Shown in pieces: positions 53,803 to 62,775 of a stretch of DNA of 64,000 nt. Below the pieces are notes generated by a model, which saw only the letters and a list, made by a program, of their open reading frames with translations, did not search any database and was not told where the DNA came from. Each line of letters begins with the position of its first letter. Position 1 is the stretch's first letter. Made by a program: the position numbers and the translations under genes. The stretch is from Bacteroidales bacterium (GTDB lineage: Bacteria; Bacteroidota; Bacteroidia; Bacteroidales; UBA932): the NCBI GenBank assembly GCA_017630155.1, contig JAGBVU010000001.1, positions 143,503 to 207,502 of the forward strand, read 5' to 3'.

Positions 53803-55362
53803 ATGGAGAAAGATCTGATAATAGATGTTAATTCGACAGAGATTACAATCGCTTTGTTGGAAGACCATCGACTGGTGGAGTTAAATAAGGAGAAGAATGA
53901 AGGCCGCAGTTTTACTGTGGGTGATGTTCATTTGGGTAAGGTGAAGAAACTTATTCCATCCCTTAATGCCGCTTTTGTAGATATCGGAGATAAAAAGGAT
54001 GCCTTTGTACACTATCTGGATCTCGGTTTGAATTTCACTGCTTTCGATACTTTCGCTAAGCAGTTGAATCCAAACAGGGATTTTTCTACATTTTACAGGA
54101 GCATTGATATACACAATATCCTGGAAAAGGAGGGCAAGATCGAGAATGTCCTCAAACCTGGTCAGCCCATTATTGTTCAAATAGTGAAAGAGCCAATATC
54201 GACAAAGGGCTCAAGGCTGACATCTGAAATTTCCATAGCGGGCCGCAATATGGTCCTCCTGCCATTTGGCGATAAGGTAAACATCTCACAGAAAATAACA
54301 GAGAAGGCGGAGAAACAACGTCTTGAGAGGCTAATGTACAGCATTTTGCCCCCAAGCTATGGTGTGATTATCCGTACAGCTGCTGAAGGGAAAAAGGCTG
54401 CTGTCCTCGATCTTGAGCTTAAGATGCTTATTAACAAATGGGAGGAGTCGTGGAAGAAAATAGCTTCACAGAAAACCCCTCAGCTCCTTTTCAGGGAGAG
54501 CAGCAAGACAACCACTGTGCTCAGGGATCTCCTCAATGATTCCTTCTCTAATATTGTGGTCAATGATGAACAGATATACAACGATATAAAGGAGTATGTC
54601 TCAATGATCTCGCCAGAGTTTGAGAAGATTGTCAAGCTTTATAAAGGTGATGCCCCCATTTTTGACCACTACGATGTTACAAGACAGATAAAATCTGCCT
54701 TCGGTAAGGTTGTCCCCATCAAGCAGGGTGCCTATCTTGTTATTGAACATACTGAGGCACTGCATGTTATTGATGTCAATAGCGGTACACGTGTAAAGAC
54801 TGGTAAAGATCAGGAACAGAACGCATTTGATGTAAACTGCAATGCTGCAGAGGAGGTGGCCAGACAGATTAAGCTCAGAGATATGGGTGGAATCGTGATC
54901 GTTGACTTCATTGATATGGATTCAGGCGAGCACAGAAATCAGTTGCTCAAACATATGCAGGAACTTATGCAGAGTGATAGGGCACGCCACAATATTCTTC
55001 CTCTTACCAAATTCGGTCTGATGCAGATTACCAGACAGAGGACAAAACCTGCTACAGAACTTGATACGCAGGAGACTTGCCCTTGTTGTGGTGGTACCGG
55101 AAAGATTTCATCAAGCATCCTGGTGGATGAGACCATTGAACGTCAGATCTCATATCTTGTTCAGGAGAAGCATATAAAGTCTTTCACTCTGATAGTAAAT
55201 CCTCTGGTGGAGGCATACATAACTAAAGGTATCTTCAACTCTATCGAGAAGAGATGGGAGAAGAAGTATAAATGTTCTATAAAGATAGAAGCAAATGCAA
55301 ATCTCCCCCTTCTATCTTTTGAGTTTCTTGATAAGAAAGGGGAGAAAATATCACTTGACTAA
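53803..55362 (+). CDS. rng: Ribonuclease E/G family endoribonuclease
   Basis: 519 residues, RNase G length. The S1-like N-terminal part has VHLGKVKKLIPSLNAAFVDIG (about 41-61). A 5'-sensor region follows, then the DNase I-like catalytic domain with LHVIDVNSGTRVKTG (catalytic Asp in IDVN) and GGIVIVDFIDM (second Asp), and the zinc link CPCCGGTG near residue 426. It cuts single-stranded A/U-rich RNA in rRNA maturation and mRNA decay. Preceded by a hairpin and the only strong Shine-Dalgarno noticed here, which may point to feedback control like that of E. coli rne. Convergent with argH. Confidence 0.93.
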   Translation: MEKDLIIDVNSTEITIALLEDHRLVELNKEKNEGRSFTVGDVHLGKVKKLIPSLNAAFVDIGDKKDAFVHYLDLGLNFTAFDTFAKQLNPNRDFSTFYRSIDIHNILEKEGKIENVLKPGQPIIVQIVKEPISTKGSRLTSEISIAGRNMVLLPFGDKVNISQKITEKAEKQRLERLMYSILPPSYGVIIRTAAEGKKAAVLDLELKMLINKWEESWKKIASQKTPQLLFRESSKTTTVLRDLLNDSFSNIVVNDEQIYNDIKEYVSMISPEFEKIVKLYKGDAPIFDHYDVTRQIKSAFGKVVPIKQGAYLVIEHTEALHVIDVNSGTRVKTGKDQEQNAFDVNCNAAEEVARQIKLRDMGGIVIVDFIDMDSGEHRNQLLKHMQELMQSDRARHNILPLTKFGLMQITRQRTKPATELDTQETCPCCGGTGKISSSILVDETIERQISYLVQEKHIKSFTLIVNPLVEAYITKGIFNSIEKRWEKKYKCSIKIEANANLPLLSFEFLDKKGEKISLD

Positions 55363-55382
55363 AGATTCTTAAACTAGAATCT
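55363..55382. terminator. Short hairpin at the rng/argH junction
   Basis: AGATTCT / AGAATCT with a six-base loop overlaps the last argH codons. No T-run; weak candidate. Confidence 0.4.
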
Positions 55383-56690
55383 GGAGTTGCTTTCCATCTT
55401 ATTTTTTATTTTTTCAGTAGAGAGGTTCCCTACACTCCCTTCGTGTGTATGGAGGAGAGGGGATAGGTTCTCATCCTTTTTGAATGTGCCATCTTTCACT
55501 TCAAGTCCCACTTGTTTGTACGCATCCCTAAATGGAACACCATCCAAAGCAAGTCTGTTGACCCTTTCCACAGTAAAAAGGTAGTCATATTTTGGGTCAT
55601 CAAGGATATTCTCGTTTATTCTGATATTGTCAAGCATAAGGAGGGTCATTGAGATACACTTCCTGATCTCCTCTATGGCAGGGAATGCTATGTCCTTAAG
55701 GAGTTGTAAATCACGATGATATCCGTGAGGGAGATTTGTGCATAGCATATTAAGTTCATTTGGAATGCTTTGTAGCCTGTTTGATTTGCCTCTAATTATT
55801 TCCCATACATCCGGATTCTTCTTGTGGGGCATAATGCTTGAACCGGTAGTCAGTTCGTCAGGGAATGATATGAAGCCATAGTTGCTGCACATATATTCAC
55901 AGCAGTCTGCAGCAAGTTTATTCAGTGTTGATGCTATAGAGGCAATGGCATTTGCTACCGCTTTTTCGGACTTTCCTCTGCTCATCTGCGCTGCGATAGA
56001 GTTGTAATTCAGTGTCTTGAACCCAAGAAGTTCTGTGGTCATCTCTCTGTCCAGAGGGAATGAGTTGCCGTAACCAGCTGCAGATCCAAGTGGGTTCTGG
56101 TTTACTATATCGTATGCTGCCCTAAGCATAATCATATCATCAGCAAGTGTCTCTGCGTATGCTCCGAACCACATTCCGAAGGATGAAGGCATTGCTACCT
56201 GGCCGTGTGTGTATCCTGGCAACAGTGTGCATTTGTGCTCTTCACTCAACGACTGGAGTTTGTCAAATAGCCTGAGTACATCTTCTTTTATATTGAGAAG
56301 CTCTTCTCTGAAATAGAGTTTGATGTCTACAAGGACCTGATCATTGCGTGAGCGCCCTGAATGGATTTTTTTACCCAGTTCACCCAATTTTCTGGTAAGG
56401 AGCATCTCTACCTGTGAATGGATATCTTCTATACCCTCTTCTATCTCAAAGTTGCCGTTGATTATATCATTGTATATATCATCAAGGGCAGCAGAGAGTA
56501 CTTTTTCCTCTTCCACCTCCAGCAACCCTATGGTGCTGAGCATCTTGATGTGAGCCTTGGATCCTGTTACGTCGTGTTTAGCTATTTTTAGATCCAGTAT
56601 ATTGTCGTTTCCTACAGTGAAATCTTCGACTGCCTTGGAAGCCTGTACCCCTTTGCTCCAAAGGGTTTCGTACGATTTAGTATTTCCCAT
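55374..56690 (-). CDS. argH: Argininosuccinate lyase
   Basis: 438 residues. Fumarase-superfamily motifs: KIHSGRSRNDQVLVDIKLYF (about 102-121), LPGYTHGQVAMPSSFGMW and the signature GSSIMPHKKNPDVWEI (about 268-283) with the catalytic Ser. It splits argininosuccinate to arginine and fumarate, the last step of the pathway. Last gene of the eight-gene arginine operon; the start overlaps argE by 14 bases. Confidence 0.95.
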   Translation of the reverse strand: MGNTKSYETLWSKGVQASKAVEDFTVGNDNILDLKIAKHDVTGSKAHIKMLSTIGLLEVEEEKVLSAALDDIYNDIINGNFEIEEGIEDIHSQVEMLLTRKLGELGKKIHSGRSRNDQVLVDIKLYFREELLNIKEDVLRLFDKLQSLSEEHKCTLLPGYTHGQVAMPSSFGMWFGAYAETLADDMIMLRAAYDIVNQNPLGSAAGYGNSFPLDREMTTELLGFKTLNYNSIAAQMSRGKSEKAVANAIASIASTLNKLAADCCEYMCSNYGFISFPDELTTGSSIMPHKKNPDVWEIIRGKSNRLQSIPNELNMLCTNLPHGYHRDLQLLKDIAFPAIEEIRKCISMTLLMLDNIRINENILDDPKYDYLFTVERVNRLALDGVPFRDAYKQVGLEVKDGTFKKDENLSPLLHTHEGSVGNLSTEKIKNKMESNSRF

Positions 56691-57738
56691 TTCTGATTAA
56701 GTCTCCTAATGTGTTGATATAACTTGTGTATCCTCTGATACCCTCTTCAATCTCCTTTATATAAATGTATTCGTCTGCCTGATGAGATCTTGCAGAGTCT
56801 CCCGGCCCCATCTTGACAGCAGGGATGTTTATCTTCATCCAATCTGATGTAGTAGGGGAGATAAACTTCTCTATGCTGTTTATTTCCAGTGCCTCCAGCA
56901 GAATATGTCCTTGTGGTGTGGCCGAACTTCTATTGGTCAATTTTCTTGGTGTCAGTTCACTCTCAGTTATGCTCTGCAACATTTCCCATATTTCTGCCGA
57001 TGAGTATTGCTCGGTGGTGCGTATATCCACTACAAATGTACAGGTGTCAGGAATAACGTTGTGCTGAGTCCCTGCATTGATTTGAGTTACCGACAATTTT
57101 ATATCCCCCATAGATGGGGATCTTTTGTCAAATTTGAAGTTCTGCAGTCTGTTTATATCCCTTATGGCAATGTCAATGGCATTTATCCCCTCATTTCTGG
57201 CTGCGTGTCCACTTTTTCCTGAGGCTTTCCCATCCAGGACAAGCAGCCCCCTCTCTCCAATTGCCCCTTTCATCATTGTTGGCTCTCCGATTATTGCAAA
57301 GTCGTAATTTTCAGAGATGTAGCCAGATAATGAGGCAATTCCACCCTCGCCTGAGCACTCCTCTTCTGCAGAAAGGATAAGACCTAAACTGAATGGCAAA
57401 TCCTCTTTGCTAAAGTGTTTGAATGTGTACAACATCGCAGTGACACTCCCTCCGGCATCATTGCTCCCAAGGCCAAATATCGTATCTGATGTGTGTGGGG
57501 GATTAAATGGATCAAAGGTGTATTTTGGAGATGGTTTTACAGTATCAATATGCGAGTTCAGCAAAATTGATGGTGCCCCCTCTATATTGCACCCTTTGTG
57601 GAGAATAATATTGTTCCCGACCCTTTTGTACTCCAGAGCTTCTTCTTCGAGCCATCTGCATATGTAGTCGGCCACTTTCTCCTCTTCGCGGGAGAAAGAT
57701 GGGATAGAGACCATATTTTTCAGCAGATCAAACGACAT
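56677..57738 (-). CDS. argE: M20 deacylase, probably N-succinylcitrulline (or N-acylornithine) deacylase
   Basis: 353 residues. M20 peptidase motifs are LLNSHIDTVKPSP (metal His, Asp), GLGSNDAGGSV (bridging Asp), LILSAEEECSGEGG (catalytic Glu pair) and the last metal His in SARSHQADEYI near 322. Because the transcarbamylase in this operon is of the N-succinylornithine type, the substrate should be the carbamoylated product, N-succinylcitrulline, not N-acetylornithine. That is inference from context; the sequence alone would say ArgE/DapE-like. It sits one base after argB. Confidence 0.88.
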   Translation of the reverse strand: MSFDLLKNMVSIPSFSREEEKVADYICRWLEEEALEYKRVGNNIILHKGCNIEGAPSILLNSHIDTVKPSPKYTFDPFNPPHTSDTIFGLGSNDAGGSVTAMLYTFKHFSKEDLPFSLGLILSAEEECSGEGGIASLSGYISENYDFAIIGEPTMMKGAIGERGLLVLDGKASGKSGHAARNEGINAIDIAIRDINRLQNFKFDKRSPSMGDIKLSVTQINAGTQHNVIPDTCTFVVDIRTTEQYSSAEIWEMLQSITESELTPRKLTNRSSATPQGHILLEALEINSIEKFISPTTSDWMKINIPAVKMGPGDSARSHQADEYIYIKEIEEGIRGYTSYINTLGDLIRNGKY

Positions 57739-57739
57739 G

Positions 57740-58513
57740 TTATTTAAGTAGTGTTCCCAGTTGGATGTTGAGATTGCTGGCGTGTTTGATCTCCACTTCG
57801 GTTACACCATTTTTGATGGCGTTGAAGGCGTTGTCAAGTTTAGGGATCATACCTTTGGAGATTATCCCGTCTGCTTTCAGTTTTTGGAAGTGGTCGTATG
57901 TAATGAGTGAAATTACAGATTCATCGTTGTCCGGATCTGAAAGGACACCGTTTTTCTCGAAGCAGTATACAAGTTTTGTGGTGTAGTGCTTTGACATTGC
58001 GATGGCAATGCTTGAGGCAATAGTGTCTGCGTTTGTGTTTAGCAGAGCACCGTTTTCATCGTGGGTGATGGCGCAGATTACAGGGGTGATTCCCATACTC
58101 AGTAGAGAGAAAAGGAATCTGTCGTTGATTTTAAGTGGGTTCACATCGCCAACATATCCAAAGTCGATAGGGTAGGGAGCCCTTTTTGTGGCAGGGATAA
58201 TGTTCGCATCTGCACCTGAAAGTCCTATAGCATTGCATCCGTCCTTTTGGAATCCGGCTACAATCTCTTTATTGATAAGACCTGCGTATACCATAGTAAC
58301 CAACTTGAGTGTCTCATAGTCAGTTATCCTTCTCCCTTCGTGCATTTTGGCCTCTATACCCATTTTGGCGGACATCTCAGTGGCCAATTTTCCACCTCCG
58401 TGTATCAGGATTTTAGGACCTTCAATCTTTACGAAGTCTGCGATGAATTTTTCAAGCAGGTAGGGTACATCTATAATGTTACCACCTATTTTTAGAACTG
58501 TAAGTTGATTCAT
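57740..58513 (-). CDS. argB: N-acylglutamate kinase
   Basis: 257 residues, amino-acid kinase fold. Motifs: LKIGGNIID (Lys8 and the glycine loop), PKILIHGGGKLATEMSAKMG, the substrate loop EGRRITD, and LNTNADTIASSIAIAMS. It phosphorylates N-acetyl- or, here more likely, N-succinylglutamate. The Arg in EGRRIT is the usual carboxylate-binding residue. Nine-base gap to argF' upstream, one-base gap to argE downstream. Confidence 0.94.
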   Translation of the reverse strand: MNQLTVLKIGGNIIDVPYLLEKFIADFVKIEGPKILIHGGGKLATEMSAKMGIEAKMHEGRRITDYETLKLVTMVYAGLINKEIVAGFQKDGCNAIGLSGADANIIPATKRAPYPIDFGYVGDVNPLKINDRFLFSLLSMGITPVICAITHDENGALLNTNADTIASSIAIAMSKHYTTKLVYCFEKNGVLSDPDNDESVISLITYDHFQKLKADGIISKGMIPKLDNAFNAIKNGVTEVEIKHASNLNIQLGTLLK

Positions 58514-58522
58514 ATCTGTGTT

Positions 58523-59476
58523 TTAAAGGGATGAAAGGATCTCTTTTAGTACTGTCTGTGCAGAAACTACCCTGTTGGCAGCTTCTGGAATGACGATTGA
58601 ATTTGGACTTTCGATTACAGCATCGCTTACAATCATATTTCTCCTTACAGGGAGGCAGTGCATGAAGTAGGCATTGTTGGTAAGTGCCATTTTTGCCTCA
58701 TCCACCATCCAGTCCATATCTTTACACAGTACCTGGCCATAGTTTGGATCCTGGTATGCAGACCAGTTCTTGGCATATATGAAATCTGCGCCCTCAAATG
58801 CCTTTTTCTGGTCATATTCAACCTTGGCACGTCCAACGAATTCGTCAGCGAGCTCATATCCTTTTGGATGGGTAATTACAAACTCGTAGTCAGTTGCATT
58901 CATCCACTCAGCAAATGAGTTTGGTACAGCCTGTGGCAATGCTTTTGGATGTGGAGCCCAAGTCAATACCACTTTAGGCCTTTCTGTTTTTTTGTACTCC
59001 TCAATGGTAATCAGGTCTGCAAAGCTCTGCAATGGGTGCCTTGTGGCTGCCTCCATGCTGAAAACAGGCTTCCCTGAGTATTGGATGAACTGGTTGAGAA
59101 TCTTTTCGGTATAGTCATCCTCCTTACTTTCGAAGCGGGCAAATGATCTTACCCCAATCACATCGCAATACGATCCAATTACAGGGATGGCCTCAAGAAT
59201 ATGCTCAGGCTTGTCTCCATCCATCACCACTCCGCGCTCAATCTCCAATTTCCAGGCTCCGCTGTTGATGTCCAATACTATAACATTCATCCCAAGATTA
59301 AGGGCTGCTTTCTGTGTGCTCAGCCTTGTCCTCAAACTTGAGTTGAAGAATATCATCAAAAGTGTCTTGTTCTTCCCAAGGTGCTGGTCAGCATAAAGGT
59401 TCTCCTTTACGAATTTTGCTTTTGCCAATGCTTCGTGAAGATCGCCAATATCTTGAACTTTAGTGAAATTTCTCAT
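58523..59476 (-). CDS. argF': N-succinylornithine carbamoyltransferase
   Basis: 317 residues. The carbamoyl-phosphate motif is SSLRTRLST (about 46-54) instead of the STRT of ordinary ornithine transcarbamylases. Pro90 in MDGDKPEHILEAI is the residue that in the Bacteroides fragilis enzyme gives succinylornithine specificity, where the Xanthomonas N-acetylornithine enzyme has Glu92. HPLQSFAD, APHPKALPQAVPNSF and HCLPVRRN complete the family features. It makes N-succinylcitrulline. Its start codon shares a base with the argD stop. No ordinary ornithine transcarbamylase is in the operon, so this is the only route. Confidence 0.95.
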   Translation of the reverse strand: MRNFTKVQDIGDLHEALAKAKFVKENLYADQHLGKNKTLLMIFFNSSLRTRLSTQKAALNLGMNVIVLDINSGAWKLEIERGVVMDGDKPEHILEAIPVIGSYCDVIGVRSFARFESKEDDYTEKILNQFIQYSGKPVFSMEAATRHPLQSFADLITIEEYKKTERPKVVLTWAPHPKALPQAVPNSFAEWMNATDYEFVITHPKGYELADEFVGRAKVEYDQKKAFEGADFIYAKNWSAYQDPNYGQVLCKDMDWMVDEAKMALTNNAYFMHCLPVRRNMIVSDAVIESPNSIVIPEAANRVVSAQTVLKEILSSL

Positions 59477-60600
59477 TATGCAGTGAGTTTTTTAATGGCA
59501 TCAATAAATTTATCAGCTGTCTGTTTGTCAATAGTAAGTGGAGGTAATAGCCTTATAACATTGGCACCGGCACCACCGGTGAACATATGCTCTTCAAACA
59601 GCAGTTTATCCCTTAGGGTCTCGTATCCTGGATTGAGCTCCATCCCAATCATCAGGCCTTTGCCTCTAACCTCTTTGAAAATTGGCATTTTGGATAGCTC
59701 TGCAATGAGATATTCGCCAATAGCTTGTGAGTTCTCTACCAACTTTTCCTCCTCTATTACCTTTAGTACTGCCAATGCAGCTGTGCAAGCTAGATGATTG
59801 CCACCGAAAGTGGTTCCAAGCATTCCGTAGGATGGCTTGATGTGTGGTGCTACCAGGACTCCCCCGATAGGGAAACCGTTGCCCATCCCTTTAGCGGTGG
59901 TGATGATGTCTGGTACCACACCAGAGTGCTGGTGTGCGAAGAATTTTCCTGTTCTGCCGTAGCCTGACTGTACCTCATCCAATATTAGCAATGCAGTGTG
60001 CTTTTTGCAAAGCGATGATACCTCCTGAAGGAATTGTGCTTCAGGTTCATAAATACCTGCTACCCCTTGGATTCCCTCTATTATTACACCAGCATATTCC
60101 CCTGTTGAGAGGCATTTGTCCACTGCTGCGATATCATTCAAAGGGACAAATGTGATGTGATCTGTAAGGTTGAATGGTGCCCTGATTTTGGGATTGTCAG
60201 TAGCTGCTACTGCTCCGAATGTCCTTCCGTGGAAGGCTTTTTCCATGGCAATGAATTTTCTCTTTCCTGTGTGGAAAGATGCGAGTTTCAGCGCATTTTC
60301 ATTGGCCTCTGCCCCTGAGTTGCATAGGAAAAGTGCGAAATCTTCATATCCGCTGACCCTTCCAAATGTGGAAGCGAGCTCTCTCTGAAGAGAGTTCTGC
60401 ACGGCATTTGAATAGAAACCAAGCTTGTTCAATTGCTCCTGGAGCATATTTACATAAGTCTCATGGCAGTGACCTATCGATATAACTGCGTGACCTCCAT
60501 AGAGATCTGTATACTCGACTCCATCCTTATCCCATATTTTGAGACCCTTAGCCTTTACTGGCTCTATCGGCCACAATTTGTATACGTCAAAAAGTTCCAT
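59476..60600 (-). CDS. argD: N-acylornithine aminotransferase
   Basis: 374 residues, class III PLP aminotransferase. Motifs are DLYGGHAVISIGHCH, CNSGAEANENALKLA, FHGRTFGAVAAT, LLILDEVQSGYGRTGKFFAH (PLP ring Asp), and TAKGMGNGFPIGGVLVA with the Schiff-base Lys near residue 236. It converts the N-acylglutamate semialdehyde to N-acylornithine. The length is slightly below E. coli ArgD (406). Two-base gap after argC, one-base overlap with argF'. Confidence 0.94.
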   Translation of the reverse strand: MELFDVYKLWPIEPVKAKGLKIWDKDGVEYTDLYGGHAVISIGHCHETYVNMLQEQLNKLGFYSNAVQNSLQRELASTFGRVSGYEDFALFLCNSGAEANENALKLASFHTGKRKFIAMEKAFHGRTFGAVAATDNPKIRAPFNLTDHITFVPLNDIAAVDKCLSTGEYAGVIIEGIQGVAGIYEPEAQFLQEVSSLCKKHTALLILDEVQSGYGRTGKFFAHQHSGVVPDIITTAKGMGNGFPIGGVLVAPHIKPSYGMLGTTFGGNHLACTAALAVLKVIEEEKLVENSQAIGEYLIAELSKMPIFKEVRGKGLMIGMELNPGYETLRDKLLFEEHMFTGGAGANVIRLLPPLTIDKQTADKFIDAIKKLTA

Positions 60601-60602
60601 AA

Positions 60603-61586
60603 TTAGAAGGCGTTCGCTTTGAGTTTGAGACCTGTGCTTTCAGGGAGCCCAAACATAAGGTTCATATTCTGCACAGCTTGTCCTGACGCACCTTTTACCA
60701 GATTGTCGATGATTGAGGTTATGTGGATGTAGCCATTGTGCATCTCTACGTGCAGGAGTGCCTTATTGGTGTTGACCACTTCTTTAAGGCTGATACCCTC
60801 ATTGCTCACCTTTACAAATTCAGCACCCTGGTAGAACTCTTTGTAGAGCTGGGTAGCCTCCTCTTTTGTAAGGGAGCATTTGGTGTAAAGGCTGCCGAAG
60901 ATACCTCGGGTAAAATCTCCCCTCATAGGGACAAAGTTAATTTGTGGTATCTCTCCCCCTTGCAAAGAAGAAAGTGTCATCCCTATTTCTGCCAAGTGCT
61001 GGTGAGTAAATGATTTGTATACCGAAATGTTTGAATTTCTGTATGAAAAATGTGAAGGCTCTGCCAATTTTTTGCCGGCACCTGTTGACCCGGTGATGGC
61101 GTGGATATGAATTTCATCTCTGATTAACCCTTTGGCAGCAAGTGGAATAAGTGCCAGTTGGATGCAAGTGGCGAAGCAGCCCGGGTTAGCGAGATAATTG
61201 CATTTGGTGATCTCATCCTTGCGAAGCTCTGCAAGACCATAGACAAAGTCCTTTCCTTCGTAGGAGCTCTCTACCCTGAAGTCGTTTCCAAGGTCGATGA
61301 TTTTGCACCCTTGAGGGATGTTGTTGGAGGTGATGAACTCCCTCGAGAGTCCATGCCCGAGGCAAAGGAATATTACATCAGGGGTATCACTCTCTTCAAG
61401 GGAAGAGGTGCATACCAGGTCTGTATCCCCGAGAAGGTCTCTATGGATGGAGTCAACTCTTGTTCCTGCCGATGTGGTGCTCAAAACCGATACCACCTCT
61501 GCGTAGGGGTGATTGAGCAGAAGCCTCAGAAGCTCCCCTCCGGTATAACCTGTACCACCGGCAATCGCCACTTTTATCTTATTCAT
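60603..61586 (-). CDS. argC: N-acyl-gamma-glutamyl-phosphate reductase
   Basis: 327 residues. NADP-binding start VAIAGGTGYTGGELLRLLLN (about 6-25), catalytic Cys in NPGCFATCIQL (about 137) and the family's ITGSTGAGKK and HQHLAEIG (His) further on. It reduces the acylglutamyl phosphate to the semialdehyde. The start overlaps the argG stop by eight bases. Confidence 0.95.
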   Translation of the reverse strand: MNKIKVAIAGGTGYTGGELLRLLLNHPYAEVVSVLSTTSAGTRVDSIHRDLLGDTDLVCTSSLEESDTPDVIFLCLGHGLSREFITSNNIPQGCKIIDLGNDFRVESSYEGKDFVYGLAELRKDEITKCNYLANPGCFATCIQLALIPLAAKGLIRDEIHIHAITGSTGAGKKLAEPSHFSYRNSNISVYKSFTHQHLAEIGMTLSSLQGGEIPQINFVPMRGDFTRGIFGSLYTKCSLTKEEATQLYKEFYQGAEFVKVSNEGISLKEVVNTNKALLHVEMHNGYIHITSIIDNLVKGASGQAVQNMNLMFGLPESTGLKLKANAF

Positions 61587-62775
61587 TGTCTTTATTGTCT
61601 TGTAGAGAGTAGAAAATTTTCAATGGATTGGCCAAAACTTTGGTGAATCCTACGATGTCCCTTCCTGAGAAAGATTTGTTCTTCTCACCGTAGTCGCCGA
61701 ATTTTGAACTCATCATATCATATTTGCTCTCGCAGCCCAAAACTGAGAAATGGTAAGGCATAAGTTGAACCTGCACGGTACCTGTTACTGTGTTTTGTGT
61801 GCTCTCAAGGAAAGCTTCGATATCTCTTGAAAGTGGCTCAAGATATTGGGCCTCGTGCATAAGCTGTCCATAGTAGTTCGAAAGCTGGTCTTTCCAGTTA
61901 AGCTGATTCTTGGTGAGGACGTGTTTCTCGAGAAGGTGGTGAGCTTTGATGATGATAAGAGGTGCAGCTGCCTCAAAACCTACTCTTCCTTTGATACCGA
62001 TGATGGTGTCACCGACGTGAGTATCACGGCCGATAGCATATGGCTCTGCAATCTCTTTTAGTTTGTAGATGGCCTGAACAGGAGACATCTCTTCGCCGTT
62101 CACTGAGCATAGCTCACCTTTTTTGAAGCCAAGGGTCACAATCTCGCTCCCATCTTTCACCTTTTGTGATGGATATGCCTCTTCAGGAAGGTAGCCAGAT
62201 GAAGAGAGTGTTTCTACTCCACCGATGCTGGTTCCCCATACACCTTGGTTGATAGAGTATTTTGATTTCTCCCATGAGAAGTTGAAACCATGTTTTACAA
62301 GGTAATCAATCTCCTCCTTGCGGCTGATCTCAAGTTCGCGGATAGGGGCAAGAATCTCTACCTCAGGGGCCATGATCTCGAATACGATGTCAAAACGCAC
62401 CTGGTCGTTTCCGGCACCTGTGCTGCCGTGAGCCACATATTCTGCGCCAATTTTCTTAACGGTATTAAGAACCTCCAATGCCTGGAATACCCTTTCTGAA
62501 CTTACAGATAGAGGGTATGTATTGTTCTTTAGAACATTGCCATAGATAAGATATTTTAGGCCCTTATTATAATAGGTATCCACTGCATCCACAGTTGTGT
62601 GGCTTGCTGCCCCTAAAGTAAGTGCTCTCTCTTCAATCCTTGCAGCTTCCTCTTTGGAGAACCCTCCAGTGTTAACCAATACTGTATGGACTTCAAGTCC
62701 TTTCTCATTTTTTAGATACGGAACGCAGAATGAGGTGTCTAAACCACCACTGAATGCTAAAACGACTTTTTTCAT
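61579..62775 (-). CDS. argG: Argininosuccinate synthase
   Basis: 398 residues. N-terminal ATP pyrophosphatase motif VVLAFSGGLDTSFCVPYL (about 4-21), citrulline-binding YVAHGSTGAGNDQVRFD, and YSINQGVWGTSIGG. It joins citrulline and aspartate using ATP. The start codon lies inside the 3' part of the upstream acetyltransferase frame (71-base overlap). Placing argG second in the operon, before argC, follows the order I know from Bacteroides. Confidence 0.96.
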   Translation of the reverse strand: MKKVVLAFSGGLDTSFCVPYLKNEKGLEVHTVLVNTGGFSKEEAARIEERALTLGAASHTTVDAVDTYYNKGLKYLIYGNVLKNNTYPLSVSSERVFQALEVLNTVKKIGAEYVAHGSTGAGNDQVRFDIVFEIMAPEVEILAPIRELEISRKEEIDYLVKHGFNFSWEKSKYSINQGVWGTSIGGVETLSSSGYLPEEAYPSQKVKDGSEIVTLGFKKGELCSVNGEEMSPVQAIYKLKEIAEPYAIGRDTHVGDTIIGIKGRVGFEAAAPLIIIKAHHLLEKHVLTKNQLNWKDQLSNYYGQLMHEAQYLEPLSRDIEAFLESTQNTVTGTVQVQLMPYHFSVLGCESKYDMMSSKFGDYGEKNKSFSGRDIVGFTKVLANPLKIFYSLQDNKDNE

